49,013 nucleotides of DNA from contig DASYWD010000226.1 in NCBI GenBank assembly GCA_035936415.1, positions 1-49,013 of the forward strand. The letters run 5' to 3'. Below the pieces are notes generated by a model. It saw only the letters and a program-made list of their open reading frames with translations, had not been told where the DNA came from and made no database searches. The position numbers were made by a program, and so were the translations under genes. Shown one piece after another: positions 41,849 through 49,013 of the stretch. Position 1 is the first letter of the stretch, and the number at the start of each line of letters is the position of its first letter. This DNA comes from Longimicrobiaceae bacterium (GTDB lineage Bacteria > Gemmatimonadota > Gemmatimonadetes > Longimicrobiales > Longimicrobiaceae).

Positions 41849-43075
41849 CTACTCGGCGGAGGTGGGGTCCGTCTCGTGCGCCGGGTCGGCCACGGAGGGC
41901 GTCCCCGGGGCGTCCGGGCTGAGCGCGGGCGGGACCGGGTTGGTGGGCTTCGCCCCGCCGCCGAAGCGGTCCAGCTCCCGCTCCTCCGTGTCCGGGAGGG
42001 CGTCCCCGTCCCCGTCGCCGCCCCCGGTGCCCTGCGGCCGCGGGCGGGCGGCGCCGGTCAACCCCTGCGCCAGGCTGGGGAGCTCCTCGGCCAGGTCGCC
42101 GGCTCCGTCCAGGTCCGAGCCGCCGGTGAGCCGCCCGCCGGTGTGGCGGGTCGCGGAGAAGAGACGGTCCCAGCGCAGCTCCCTCACCTGGGGGCGCGGC
42201 TCCCGGGCCAGGCGGATCGCCATGTCGGCCATGCGGGTGACCACCCAGTCGAAGTAGTGCGGCGTCAGCGAGTTGACGTCCATGTCCGGGGCCGGGTTCA
42301 TGAAGTCGATGGCGTAGGGGACGCCGTCCTTGACCGCCCACTCCAGCGAGCACATGTCGTAGCCCAGGGCGCGCATCAGCGTGAGCGAGTCGTCCACGAT
42401 GCGCCGCCCCAGCTCGGGCGACAGGTGCTCGTGCTCCACGTGGTAGCGCCGCTCCCGGGGGTCGTACTTGATGGGGAGCACCTCCTCCTGCCCCAGCGCG
42501 ATGCAGCGGACGAAGTGGTCCCAATGGATGAACTCCTGCACCACCATGGTCATCCGCCCGGACTCGTCGTAGCTGTGGATCAGCTCCTCCAGCGAGTGGC
42601 AGATGTACACGTCGCGCCAGCCGCCGCCGTGCGCGTCCTTGAGCACGCAGGGGAGCCCCACGTAGTCCACCACGCCCTGCCAGTCGATGGGGTACCGCAG
42701 GTTGCGGAGGCTCTTCTCGTGGTCGATCCCGGGGATGTACTCGCGGTTGGGGAGCACCACCGTCCTGGGGTGCGCCACTCCCAGCTTCGAGGCGAGCCCC
42801 GCCCCGAAGAACTTGTCGTCCGCCGTCCACATGAACGGGTTGTTGACCACGTGGCACCCCTGGAGCACCGCGTGCTTCAGGTAGGTGCGGTAGAAGGGCA
42901 CCTCGTGCGAGATGCGGTCGATGATGACGGCGTAGGGGACCGGCTCGTCCATGCGGATCGCGTCCAGCGACACGAACTCGGCCTCCACGCCCTCGCCCCG
43001 GCGGTTCACCTCCTCGATGAAGGCGGGGGGGAACGACCATTCCATCCCGACGATCAGGCCGACTTTGAGCGCCAT
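41849..43075 (-). CDS. ATP-grasp ligase with disordered C-terminal tail
   Basis: A 408-aa protein from ATG 43075 (GAGGAAGCC). Residues 1-290 form an ATP-grasp fold: pre-ATP region MALKVGLIVGMEWSFPPAFI, ATP-binding GLPCVLKDAHGGGWRDVYIC, VVQEFIHWDHFVRC, and the metal-binding end VPYAIDFMNPAPDMD. Residues about 310-408 are low-complexity, acidic and Pro/Gly-rich. The enzyme probably ligates a carboxylate to an amine. It is the second gene of the amide-ligase cluster. Confidence 0.86.
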   Translation of the reverse strand: MALKVGLIVGMEWSFPPAFIEEVNRRGEGVEAEFVSLDAIRMDEPVPYAVIIDRISHEVPFYRTYLKHAVLQGCHVVNNPFMWTADDKFFGAGLASKLGVAHPRTVVLPNREYIPGIDHEKSLRNLRYPIDWQGVVDYVGLPCVLKDAHGGGWRDVYICHSLEELIHSYDESGRMTMVVQEFIHWDHFVRCIALGQEEVLPIKYDPRERRYHVEHEHLSPELGRRIVDDSLTLMRALGYDMCSLEWAVKDGVPYAIDFMNPAPDMDVNSLTPHYFDWVVTRMADMAIRLAREPRPQVRELRWDRLFSATRHTGGRLTGGSDLDGAGDLAEELPSLAQGLTGAARPRPQGTGGGDGDGDALPDTEERELDRFGGGAKPTNPVPPALSPDAPGTPSVADPAHETDPTSAE

Positions 43076-43082
43076 GGCTTCC

Positions 43083-43137
43083 TCGAAGTGCGAAAGTGCG
43101 TGAGTGCGACGGTGCGCGCGGTTCGACTGTGCGCTCA
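43083..43137. repeat. short REP-like element, second copy
   Basis: CGAAGTGCGAAAGTGCGTGA followed by more GTGCG units, related to the element at 40354-40460. It fills the gap between the esterase and ATP-grasp genes and touches the esterase stop. Confidence 0.6.
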
Positions 43138-43857
43138 GTCGTGCCCGCCGATGTACTGCACGAGCATCTGCCTCCACCAGGGCCAGTCGTGCGCCCAGCC
43201 GTCCCAGATCCGCAGGGCGTTCCCGATCCCCTTGTCCCACAGGATCCCGGACAGGTAGCGGTTGTTCTCCACGAAGGCGTCGTCGCTCCCGGTGGCGAGG
43301 ACGATGTCCATGCGGCGCAGCGCCTCCAGCCGACCCACGTCGTGCAGGTGCGACACGTAGTGCGACGGGTTGTTGGTGAAGACGTTGGCGTCCTCCTCCC
43401 CGTCGGTGAAGCGGCGGACGTCGTACAGCCCGCTCATCCCGACCACCCGCCCCACCAGGTGCGGGTGGCGGAAGGCGAAGTTCACCGCGTGGTAGGCCCC
43501 GAAGCTGGCCCCGGTGGTGATCAGGAACGGGTTCGGGTTCCGGTGCGCCGAGAAGGGGAGCACCTCCCTCAGCAGGTAGTGCTCGTACTGGATGTGGCGG
43601 ATGGCGCGGTCGCCGGGCGCCTTCCAGGTGGCGTACCAGCTCTCCTGGTCCACGCTGTCCACGCAGAAGAGCTGCACCCACCCGTTGCGCAGGTGCTCGC
43701 CCAGGGCGTCCGGCATCCCGCGGTCCTCCCACTCGTAGAAGCGCCCCATGGAGGTGGGGAACACCAGCACGCGCGCGCCGCCGTGCCCCAGCACGAGGAG
43801 CTCCATGTCGCGGGAGAGCGAGGGGCTGTACCAGCGCTGGTGCTCACGATTCCACAA
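43135..43857 (-). CDS. alpha/beta hydrolase, esterase family
   Basis: A 240-aa protein from TTG 43857, supported by a perfect GGAGGAAGCC spacing. Esterase D-like features: LVLGHGGARVLVFPTSMGRF, nucleophile elbow GASFGAYHAV (Ser118), GMSGLYDVRRF, and C-terminal WAHDWPWW (His). Cytosolic, as there is no signal peptide. First gene of the amide-ligase cluster. Relatives occur with ATP-grasp/GCS2 genes and may hydrolyse or transfer ester-linked groups of the product. Confidence 0.86.
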   Translation of the reverse strand: MWNREHQRWYSPSLSRDMELLVLGHGGARVLVFPTSMGRFYEWEDRGMPDALGEHLRNGWVQLFCVDSVDQESWYATWKAPGDRAIRHIQYEHYLLREVLPFSAHRNPNPFLITTGASFGAYHAVNFAFRHPHLVGRVVGMSGLYDVRRFTDGEEDANVFTNNPSHYVSHLHDVGRLEALRRMDIVLATGSDDAFVENNRYLSGILWDKGIGNALRIWDGWAHDWPWWRQMLVQYIGGHD

Positions 43858-43981
43858 GGCTTCCTCCGGGAGTCGAGTCGGTCGGTCGGGAACGGGAGAC
43901 GAGATCGGGCGGGCCGCACCCCGGGGGACGCGCAGGCAACATTTGCGCCGCGGCGCCCTCTCCGGGGGGCGCCACGGGGCC

Positions 43982-45436
43982 TCAGGCCGGCACCTGGAAT
44001 CGTACCTCGCCGTCCTCCACGTCGGCTTCGGCGAGGCGGACGGTGACGTGCTCCCCCGGCTCCAGGCGCGGCTCGCCGCCCTCGCGCGCGGCGAGGGCGC
44101 GCACCGGCGGCTCCTCGACCTGCACCTCCACGGCGGCGCCGCGGAAGCCGAGCACCACCGCGGGGTAGGTGCGCCCCTCGCACCCGCGCAGCGTCCACGC
44201 CTCGGCGATGTCCACCGCGCGCCGCTCCAGCCTGCCGGCGCGCGCCTGCGCGCCGTCCATGACCGGTGGGAGCTTCCGCAGCGCGGCCACCTCGGCGGGG
44301 CCGGGGCGGCGGCCTGCCTCCAGGCCCGCGAGGAGGTCCAGGGCGTAGCGGTCGCAGAGGCGGCGCAGGGGGGCGGTGACGTGGGCGTACGGCATCGCCA
44401 GCGCGGCGTGCTCCGGCGCGTCCGGGAGCTCCCCGTCGAAGGCGAGGTAGTCCGCGCCGCGGTTCAGGCGGCGCGCCTGCCACACCAGGGCGGCCACGTG
44501 CGGGCGTCCCACGTCCAGGGAGCGCATGAACTCCGCGTAGGTGGCTTCCTTCGGCCAGTCGAAGCCCAGCGCCCGCGCGGCCACGTGGAAGCGCTGCACC
44601 TCCTCCGGCTCCGCGGGCGGCATGACGCGGAGGATCCCGGTCCGCGCCTCCAGCATCCGCCGCGCGGCCACGTGCCCGGTCAGGAGCGAGACCTGCTCGT
44701 TCCACCGCTCGGAGGGGCGCGGCACCTCGTACTCCAGCGCGTACCCCAGCCGGGTGGCGGCGTCCTGCTGCACGTGCTGGGCGACGATGGGGAGCGAGGT
44801 GCCGCCCCGCTCCGCCTCGCGCTCCCGCCTGCGCTCCCCGAACTCGCGCAGGAGCAGGAGAGACTCGCTCCAGGGCTCGCCCCGACTCCCGCCTCCTTCC
44901 CCTTCCGCGTGCGCCTGGGCGTCCGCGTAGGTGAGCTGCGCCCGGGAGAGCACGCGCGCCCGCTCTACGCGCACCTCCACGGGCTCGGCGCGGGCATCGG
45001 TCCGGATGGTGAAGACGACGGCGGGACGGACCCCGTCCGGGAGGAGGCTGGCGGCCTCCTCGCCGAGCACGGGCGGGTAGAGCGGCACCCTCCGGTCCGG
45101 GGCGTAGAAGGTCACCCCGCGGCGCCACGCCTCGCGCTCCACGGCGCCGCCGCGGTCCACCCAGAAGCCCACGTTGGCGATGGCGTAGCGCAGGCGCAGC
45201 CCTTCCCCGGCGCGCTCCAGGTGCAGCGCCTGGTCCAGGTCGCGGCTCCCCGGCGGGTCGATGGTGACGAAGGGGACGCCGGTCAGGTCGGCGTAGCCCG
45301 GGGCGGCGGAGGGGTCCCGCTCGCGCGCGGCACGCTCCGCCTCCGCCAGCGCCTCGGGCGGGAACTCCGTGCGCACCTCCAGCTCCTCCCGCGCCCGATC
45401 GAAGGCGCGTTCGATGCGCCGCCGGTCAGCGGGCAT
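43982..45436 (-). CDS. RNB-domain ribonuclease (RNase II/R family)
   Basis: A 484-aa protein from ATG 45436. The catalytic motif is TIDPPGSRDLDQAL (Asp60, Asp66, Asp68), and later RNB elements include VPLYPPVLGEEAASLLPDG, YAHVTAPLRRLCDRYALD and a C-terminal S1-like beta region (about 420-484). The usual N-terminal cold-shock domains are missing, as in short RNB proteins. It degrades single-stranded RNA 3' to 5'. Upstream of the amide-ligase cluster by 124 nt; functional link unlikely. Confidence 0.88.
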   Translation of the reverse strand: MPADRRRIERAFDRAREELEVRTEFPPEALAEAERAARERDPSAAPGYADLTGVPFVTIDPPGSRDLDQALHLERAGEGLRLRYAIANVGFWVDRGGAVEREAWRRGVTFYAPDRRVPLYPPVLGEEAASLLPDGVRPAVVFTIRTDARAEPVEVRVERARVLSRAQLTYADAQAHAEGEGGGSRGEPWSESLLLLREFGERRREREAERGGTSLPIVAQHVQQDAATRLGYALEYEVPRPSERWNEQVSLLTGHVAARRMLEARTGILRVMPPAEPEEVQRFHVAARALGFDWPKEATYAEFMRSLDVGRPHVAALVWQARRLNRGADYLAFDGELPDAPEHAALAMPYAHVTAPLRRLCDRYALDLLAGLEAGRRPGPAEVAALRKLPPVMDGAQARAGRLERRAVDIAEAWTLRGCEGRTYPAVVLGFRGAAVEVQVEEPPVRALAAREGGEPRLEPGEHVTVRLAEADVEDGEVRFQVPA

Positions 45437-45467
45437 GCGCGCTCAACAGGTTCAAATCCGCCATCCC

Positions 45468-45496
45468 TTGACACTCCTTTAACTTGTGGGTATCAT
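45468..45496 (+). promoter_or_regulatory. sigma-70-like promoter
   Basis: TTGACA (45468-45473), exactly 17 nt, then TATCAT (45491-45496). This gives a 5' leader of about 150 nt before ATG 45654. It is the best promoter match seen in the window. Confidence 0.75.
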
Positions 45497-45533
45497 CCGC
45501 GACAAATGTTTCACGACATGGTGCGCGAGCACG

Positions 45534-45550
45534 CCGGGCACGGTGCCCGG
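45534..45550 (+). other. hairpin in the 5' leader
   Basis: CCGGGCA and TGCCCGG form a 7-bp perfect stem around a 3-nt loop, within the leader of the lipase-like lipoprotein gene. It could affect mRNA stability or act in attenuation; no known riboswitch fold is recognised. Confidence 0.4.
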
Positions 45551-45653
45551 ACCCGCCACGTCCCACCTCCGAGAAGGTGCCCACCCACAGAAAGCCCCTG
45601 CACCGCCCGTTCCACCACTTCCACGCTTCTCCAAACAACCCGTAGGAAAACCC

Positions 45654-47723
45654 ATGTCATCCCGTTCCTTCCGTTCCCGGCTCCCGCTTTCCGCCGGGAT
45701 GATCCTCGTGCTCGCCGCCTGCGGCGACGCCACCCTTCCGGGCGACCGCTCCGAGCCCGGCCTGCGGGTCCCCGGCGGGGCCCCGTTCTCGGCGGCCCTG
45801 ATGCTCCAGGACCCGGCCATCGACCCCAACGACACCTACGTGGTGTCCGACGCGACGCTCCGCTACACCACCTACGTGGAGACGGCGGTGCCGGTCACCG
45901 ATCCCGTGACGGGCCAGAGCACCCACCAGCTCGTCCTTACCGCGCCGGAGGAGACCGTGCGCCTGGAAGCGGGCTACGACGTGTACGACCGCGCCATCTT
46001 CAACACCTACGAGCTCAGCTCCACGCCCGATCCCATCACGGACCTGGCGGACGAGGCGCGCACCATCAAGGCGCTGGGGGCGCAGCACAACATCCACGAC
46101 GGAAACGGCTACAGGCTTCCGGTCGAGATCCCGGCGGGGGCGCCGGCCAACAGCCCCATGGAAGGGCTGGCCTACCAGGGCGCCCAGGTGACGGACGGGG
46201 TGCTGCTGGACGCGAGCTCCCGCGAGATCATCCACGCGTACGGTCTGCGTCCGCGCCTGAGCGTCGCGGGGCAGCCGGGCACGGCGGAGCCCCTGGGCAC
46301 GGACCGCATCCGGATCACGGCCACCTTCGCCGAGACCGCCCGCGCCGCCGCCAATGGGCACGGGATGGCGCAGCGCTTCGCCGCGGGGGCGCCGCAGGGC
46401 GAAGGGAAGATCACCCGCACGTACCGCAGGCGCGACGACAAGTACGTCCTGGAGGAGGTGCTGATCGAGTCCGAGGAGAAGACCGAGAAGGGGACCATCC
46501 GCGGCCGGCAGGAGGTCCGCTTCACGGATGTGAAGTGGAAGGAGAACCGGGCCGAGGACGCGAAGCGCAAGGAGCTGCGTGACAGGGCGAAGGGATCTCC
46601 CGCCCCGATCCGGCTCCCCGGGGAGCAGGGCGCGAGCTTCCAGCGCGAGGCCATCTGCCTCATGAGCATGGACGGCACCTCCTCCTGCGACGGCGGCGGT
46701 GGGGACGGCGGCGGCGGCGGGGGCACCTACACCGACCCGTGCGGGCCCGTGGCCGGCGGCCAGAACATTGTGCTCCAGCACGGGATCCTCAGCAACGCCG
46801 ACACCTGGAAGTCCACCGCGCCCTGGCTCCGCTGCCGCTACCAGACGGCCACGGAGGTGATCCCCAGCCTCTCGTCGCTGGCCAGCCACTCCAACCAGAG
46901 CTACGACCAGATGAACCGCGTGGATGCCACCGGGGAGAGCGGCTTCGTCTTCATCGGGCACAGCCAGGGCGGGCTGGTCTCCCGCTACACGGCCCAGCGC
47001 TACGCCGGCCAGGGCCGCGCGCACATGGTGGAGGGCGTGGTGTCGCTGGGCACCCCGCACCAGGGGGCCCTCCTCGCGCGGAACATGAAGCAGGGTGGGG
47101 TGGACGGGCTGCGCCAGCTCCTGGGGACGGCCGGCCGCTGCGGCACCGTTTTCCTGGACGCCTCCTGCCACCTCACCTCGCTGGTGACGCAGCGCTTCCT
47201 GGACGCGTGGCTGTCGGGGATGCTCGACGCCTTCGCCCCTGCCGCGATGGACCTGCAGCCGAACAGCCCGTCGGTGAGCCACCTGAACTCGCAGCACGAG
47301 GGCTTCGCCCGCTACGGGATCCAGCACTACCCGAAGAAGCGGTGGATGCCCATGCGGCTGATGGGGGACATGGGGGACCACGTGAACGGCCCGAGCTGGG
47401 TGCGCTACACGGAGTGGACGTACCAGGGGCTCAGGGTTTGCAACTACGCCTCCATCTTCTTCGGCCAGTTCTGGCTGACGCAGGCGTGCGGCACCGCCCA
47501 CCGCACCATGGACTCGACCGACCGGTGGTGGGACCGGATGACCGCGCCGGGGATGAAGTCGGACGGGATCGTGCAGGGACCGTCGCAGGTCTACCCGAAC
47601 GCGCTGGAGCAGCTCCCCATCGACGGCGGAGAGTCGCACGTGGGCGAGACCAAGAGCACCAAGACCCGCGATCGGCTGGACTACCTCCTGCCGAACAAGT
47701 TCAACGTCGCGCGGAGGCAGTAG
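45654..47723 (+). CDS. lipase-like alpha/beta hydrolase lipoprotein
   Basis: A 689-aa protein from ATG 45654 (AGGA, 7-nt spacing). Lipoprotein signal (ILVLAACG). Residues about 25-340 are an uncharacterised region. A Gly-rich linker (about 344-356) leads to a lipase domain: NIVLQHGILSNADTW, nucleophile Ser437 in GHSQGGLVSRYTAQRY, and VVSLGTPHQGALLAR, the typical lipase/PGAP1-like pattern. A late GGESHVGE probably supplies the catalytic His. Predicted periplasmic or surface esterase/lipase. Confidence 0.85.
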   Translation: MSSRSFRSRLPLSAGMILVLAACGDATLPGDRSEPGLRVPGGAPFSAALMLQDPAIDPNDTYVVSDATLRYTTYVETAVPVTDPVTGQSTHQLVLTAPEETVRLEAGYDVYDRAIFNTYELSSTPDPITDLADEARTIKALGAQHNIHDGNGYRLPVEIPAGAPANSPMEGLAYQGAQVTDGVLLDASSREIIHAYGLRPRLSVAGQPGTAEPLGTDRIRITATFAETARAAANGHGMAQRFAAGAPQGEGKITRTYRRRDDKYVLEEVLIESEEKTEKGTIRGRQEVRFTDVKWKENRAEDAKRKELRDRAKGSPAPIRLPGEQGASFQREAICLMSMDGTSSCDGGGGDGGGGGGTYTDPCGPVAGGQNIVLQHGILSNADTWKSTAPWLRCRYQTATEVIPSLSSLASHSNQSYDQMNRVDATGESGFVFIGHSQGGLVSRYTAQRYAGQGRAHMVEGVVSLGTPHQGALLARNMKQGGVDGLRQLLGTAGRCGTVFLDASCHLTSLVTQRFLDAWLSGMLDAFAPAAMDLQPNSPSVSHLNSQHEGFARYGIQHYPKKRWMPMRLMGDMGDHVNGPSWVRYTEWTYQGLRVCNYASIFFGQFWLTQACGTAHRTMDSTDRWWDRMTAPGMKSDGIVQGPSQVYPNALEQLPIDGGESHVGETKSTKTRDRLDYLLPNKFNVARRQ

Positions 47724-48871
47724 TGGCGGATCTGCGTTCCACCCGGTCGGGGCGCCTCGGCGCCCCGGCCATCCTGGCCTCCTGCCTCGCGCTGACCGGG
47801 GCTGGGTGCCAGGAGGTGACCGGCGGGGGGCGCGGAGGCCCCCCCGAGATCCTCTGGCGGACACCGGTGCAGGAGAGGTTCGCGGGGACCACCAGCGTCC
47901 CCGAGACGGACGGCCAGCGGGTCTACGTGACCGGCACCGGCGTGGCCGCCTTCGACGTGCAGAGCGGCGCCCGGGTGTGGCAGACCCCGCGCTTCACCGA
48001 GTCCATCCCCACCCACCTTGCGGTGCGGGACGGGCGCGTCTTCGCGGCCGAGGCCACGGCGTTCGCCTTCGACGCCGCGACGGGGAGGGAGATCTGGCGC
48101 TTCAGCCCCGACTCGGACGCGTCGCTCAGCCAGAGCACCGCCGACGAGCGCGCGGTCTACTTCGGGACGCGCTCGCGGCGGGTGTATGCCCTGGACGCCG
48201 CGGACGGCAGCCCGCTCTGGACGGTCCGCCTGGGCGCGGACTGGCCGCACGACAGCCCGGTCAAGGGGGTCGCGGCCAGCGGCGACACCGTTTACGCCTC
48301 CATCGACCGGCACTACTCTCCCAACGGGTTCTACTCCGCGGGGGTGATCGCGGCGCTGGACCGCGCCACCGGCCGGGAGCTCTGGCGCCACCAGAACGGG
48401 ACGGGGACCGACTCGCGGGGGATCATCCGCGCTCCCACGGTCGCCGGCCGGCTCCTGCTGGCCGCCGACCACAAGGGGAGCGCCTTCTACGCGGTGGACC
48501 GCTTCACCGGCGAGACGGTCTGGCGCACCCCCACGGAGCCGGGCTTCGCCGGGCCGGATTCGCCGCCGGTGGTGGCGGGCGGGGTGGCGTACGCGTCCGG
48601 GAACGACGCCTACGTCTACGCGCTGGATCTCGCCACGGGACGGGTCCTCTGGAGGACGCGCCCCGCGATGGGCGGGAGCGTGTACCACGCCGTCTGCGGC
48701 GGCGCGGTCTTCAACAACTTCCAGGGGCTCGGAATCGTGGACCGCGAGCGCGGGACGGTGCTGGGCCGGATGTTCGACCAGGAGGAGCGGGTGACCTCCG
48801 GCTTCGCGGTGCACGGCGGCAGGATCTTCTTTCTCACGCACAGGGCCGCCTACGCGCTCCGCTGCCCGTAG
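47723..48871 (+). CDS. PQQ-type beta-propeller lipoprotein
   Basis: A 382-aa protein from GTG 47723, overlapping the previous stop by one base, with GGAGG six nt upstream. Lipobox LTGAGC. Repeats of about 40 aa have the pattern YALDLATGRVLWRT (also FDAATGREIWRF, LDAADGSPLWTV, VDRFTGETVWRT), i.e. PQQ-like blades, as in BamB and quinoprotein dehydrogenases. No dehydrogenase catalytic residues are visible, so it is more likely a scaffold or binding propeller. Coupled to the lipase-like gene. Confidence 0.85.
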   Translation: MADLRSTRSGRLGAPAILASCLALTGAGCQEVTGGGRGGPPEILWRTPVQERFAGTTSVPETDGQRVYVTGTGVAAFDVQSGARVWQTPRFTESIPTHLAVRDGRVFAAEATAFAFDAATGREIWRFSPDSDASLSQSTADERAVYFGTRSRRVYALDAADGSPLWTVRLGADWPHDSPVKGVAASGDTVYASIDRHYSPNGFYSAGVIAALDRATGRELWRHQNGTGTDSRGIIRAPTVAGRLLLAADHKGSAFYAVDRFTGETVWRTPTEPGFAGPDSPPVVAGGVAYASGNDAYVYALDLATGRVLWRTRPAMGGSVYHAVCGGAVFNNFQGLGIVDRERGTVLGRMFDQEERVTSGFAVHGGRIFFLTHRAAYALRCP

Positions 48872-48906
48872 GCAGAGGCCCGGCCCTCCCTCTCGACACA
48901 GGCGAC

Positions 48907-49013
48907 ATGAGCCGCATCCTCCTCCTGCTGTGCACCTGCACGCTCCTCGCGGCCCCGGCCCCGGCCGCGTCGGCGCAGCGCCGGGCGGATGCCGGCTTCG
49001 CGCTTCCGTACGC
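48907..49013 (+). CDS. exported protein, 3' end outside window
   Basis: ATG 48907 behind AGGCGAC opens a frame that runs off the window after 35 codons. The visible part is a Sec signal peptide (ILLLLCTCTLLAAPAPAASA, then QRRADAG). Nothing can be said about the mature protein. Confidence 0.6.
   Translation, partial: MSRILLLLCTCTLLAAPAPAASAQRRADAGFALPY

Noticed and set aside
1-49013. tRNA or rRNA genes
   Set aside because: No cloverleaf-type anticodon arms or conserved rRNA segments were noticed on either strand; a covariance search could not be run.

Overview
The window is a GC-rich bacterial chromosome segment with dense, tightly packed genes, frequent ATGA/GTGA overlaps and several GTG, TTG and possibly CTG starts. 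Lipoproteins, outer-membrane barrels, M16 peptidase pairs, DUF885 and ETF-QO genes in this style suggest a Gram-negative soil bacterium, perhaps Gemmatimonadota (Longimicrobium-like). The taxonomic guess is inference only; there is no rRNA or other marker here.

Layout. (1) 1-2573, plus strand: four genes carrying five cupredoxin (blue-copper) domains, one fused to a DUF5777-type beta-barrel. (2) 2619-4856: a LuxR-type regulator divergent from an O-methyltransferase gene broken by an N-terminal deletion and frameshift. (3) 4988-15239, minus strand: a polymorphic-toxin locus. A full-length secreted RHS protein (1647 aa) with its lipoprotein partner is followed by three displaced copies of the 3' end of the RHS core. 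Each copy is joined to a different toxin tip (EndoU-like, ADP-ribosyltransferase-like, and an unassigned tip now out of frame) and followed by its own candidate immunity gene(s). A perfect hairpin lies at every module boundary. (4) 15269-21728, minus strand: a phage-tail-like module (fibre/spike-like proteins, small membrane proteins, zinc ribbon, LexA-type DNA-binding repressor without protease) punctuated by four copies of one structured terminator with compensatory stem changes. No head, terminase or integrase genes are visible.

(5) 21896-36966: mostly housekeeping and envelope functions: an EF-G paralogue, a DUF885 lipoprotein, a NUDIX hydrolase, an active/inactive M16 peptidase pair, cyclopropane fatty-acid synthase, MltF-type lytic transglycosylase, ETF-ubiquinone oxidoreductase with an altered Fe-S motif, a beta-propeller protein and an esterase. 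(6) 36989-38033: a HEPN/nucleotidyltransferase pair resembling a toxin-antitoxin module. (7) 38319-43857, minus strand: a five-gene cluster (alpha/beta esterase, ATP-grasp, circularly permuted ATP-grasp, YbdK-type carboxylate-amine ligase, C26 gamma-glutamyl hydrolase) that looks like a pathway making and trimming an amide-linked or peptide-like metabolite. It is the best candidate here for an uncharacterised biosynthetic system. An RNB ribonuclease lies upstream. (8) 45468-49013, plus strand: a clear promoter drives a lipase-like lipoprotein, a PQQ-type propeller lipoprotein and the start of another exported protein.

No rRNA, tRNA, CRISPR array, transposase or integrase was recognised. Every gene-free stretch is shorter than 300 bases.
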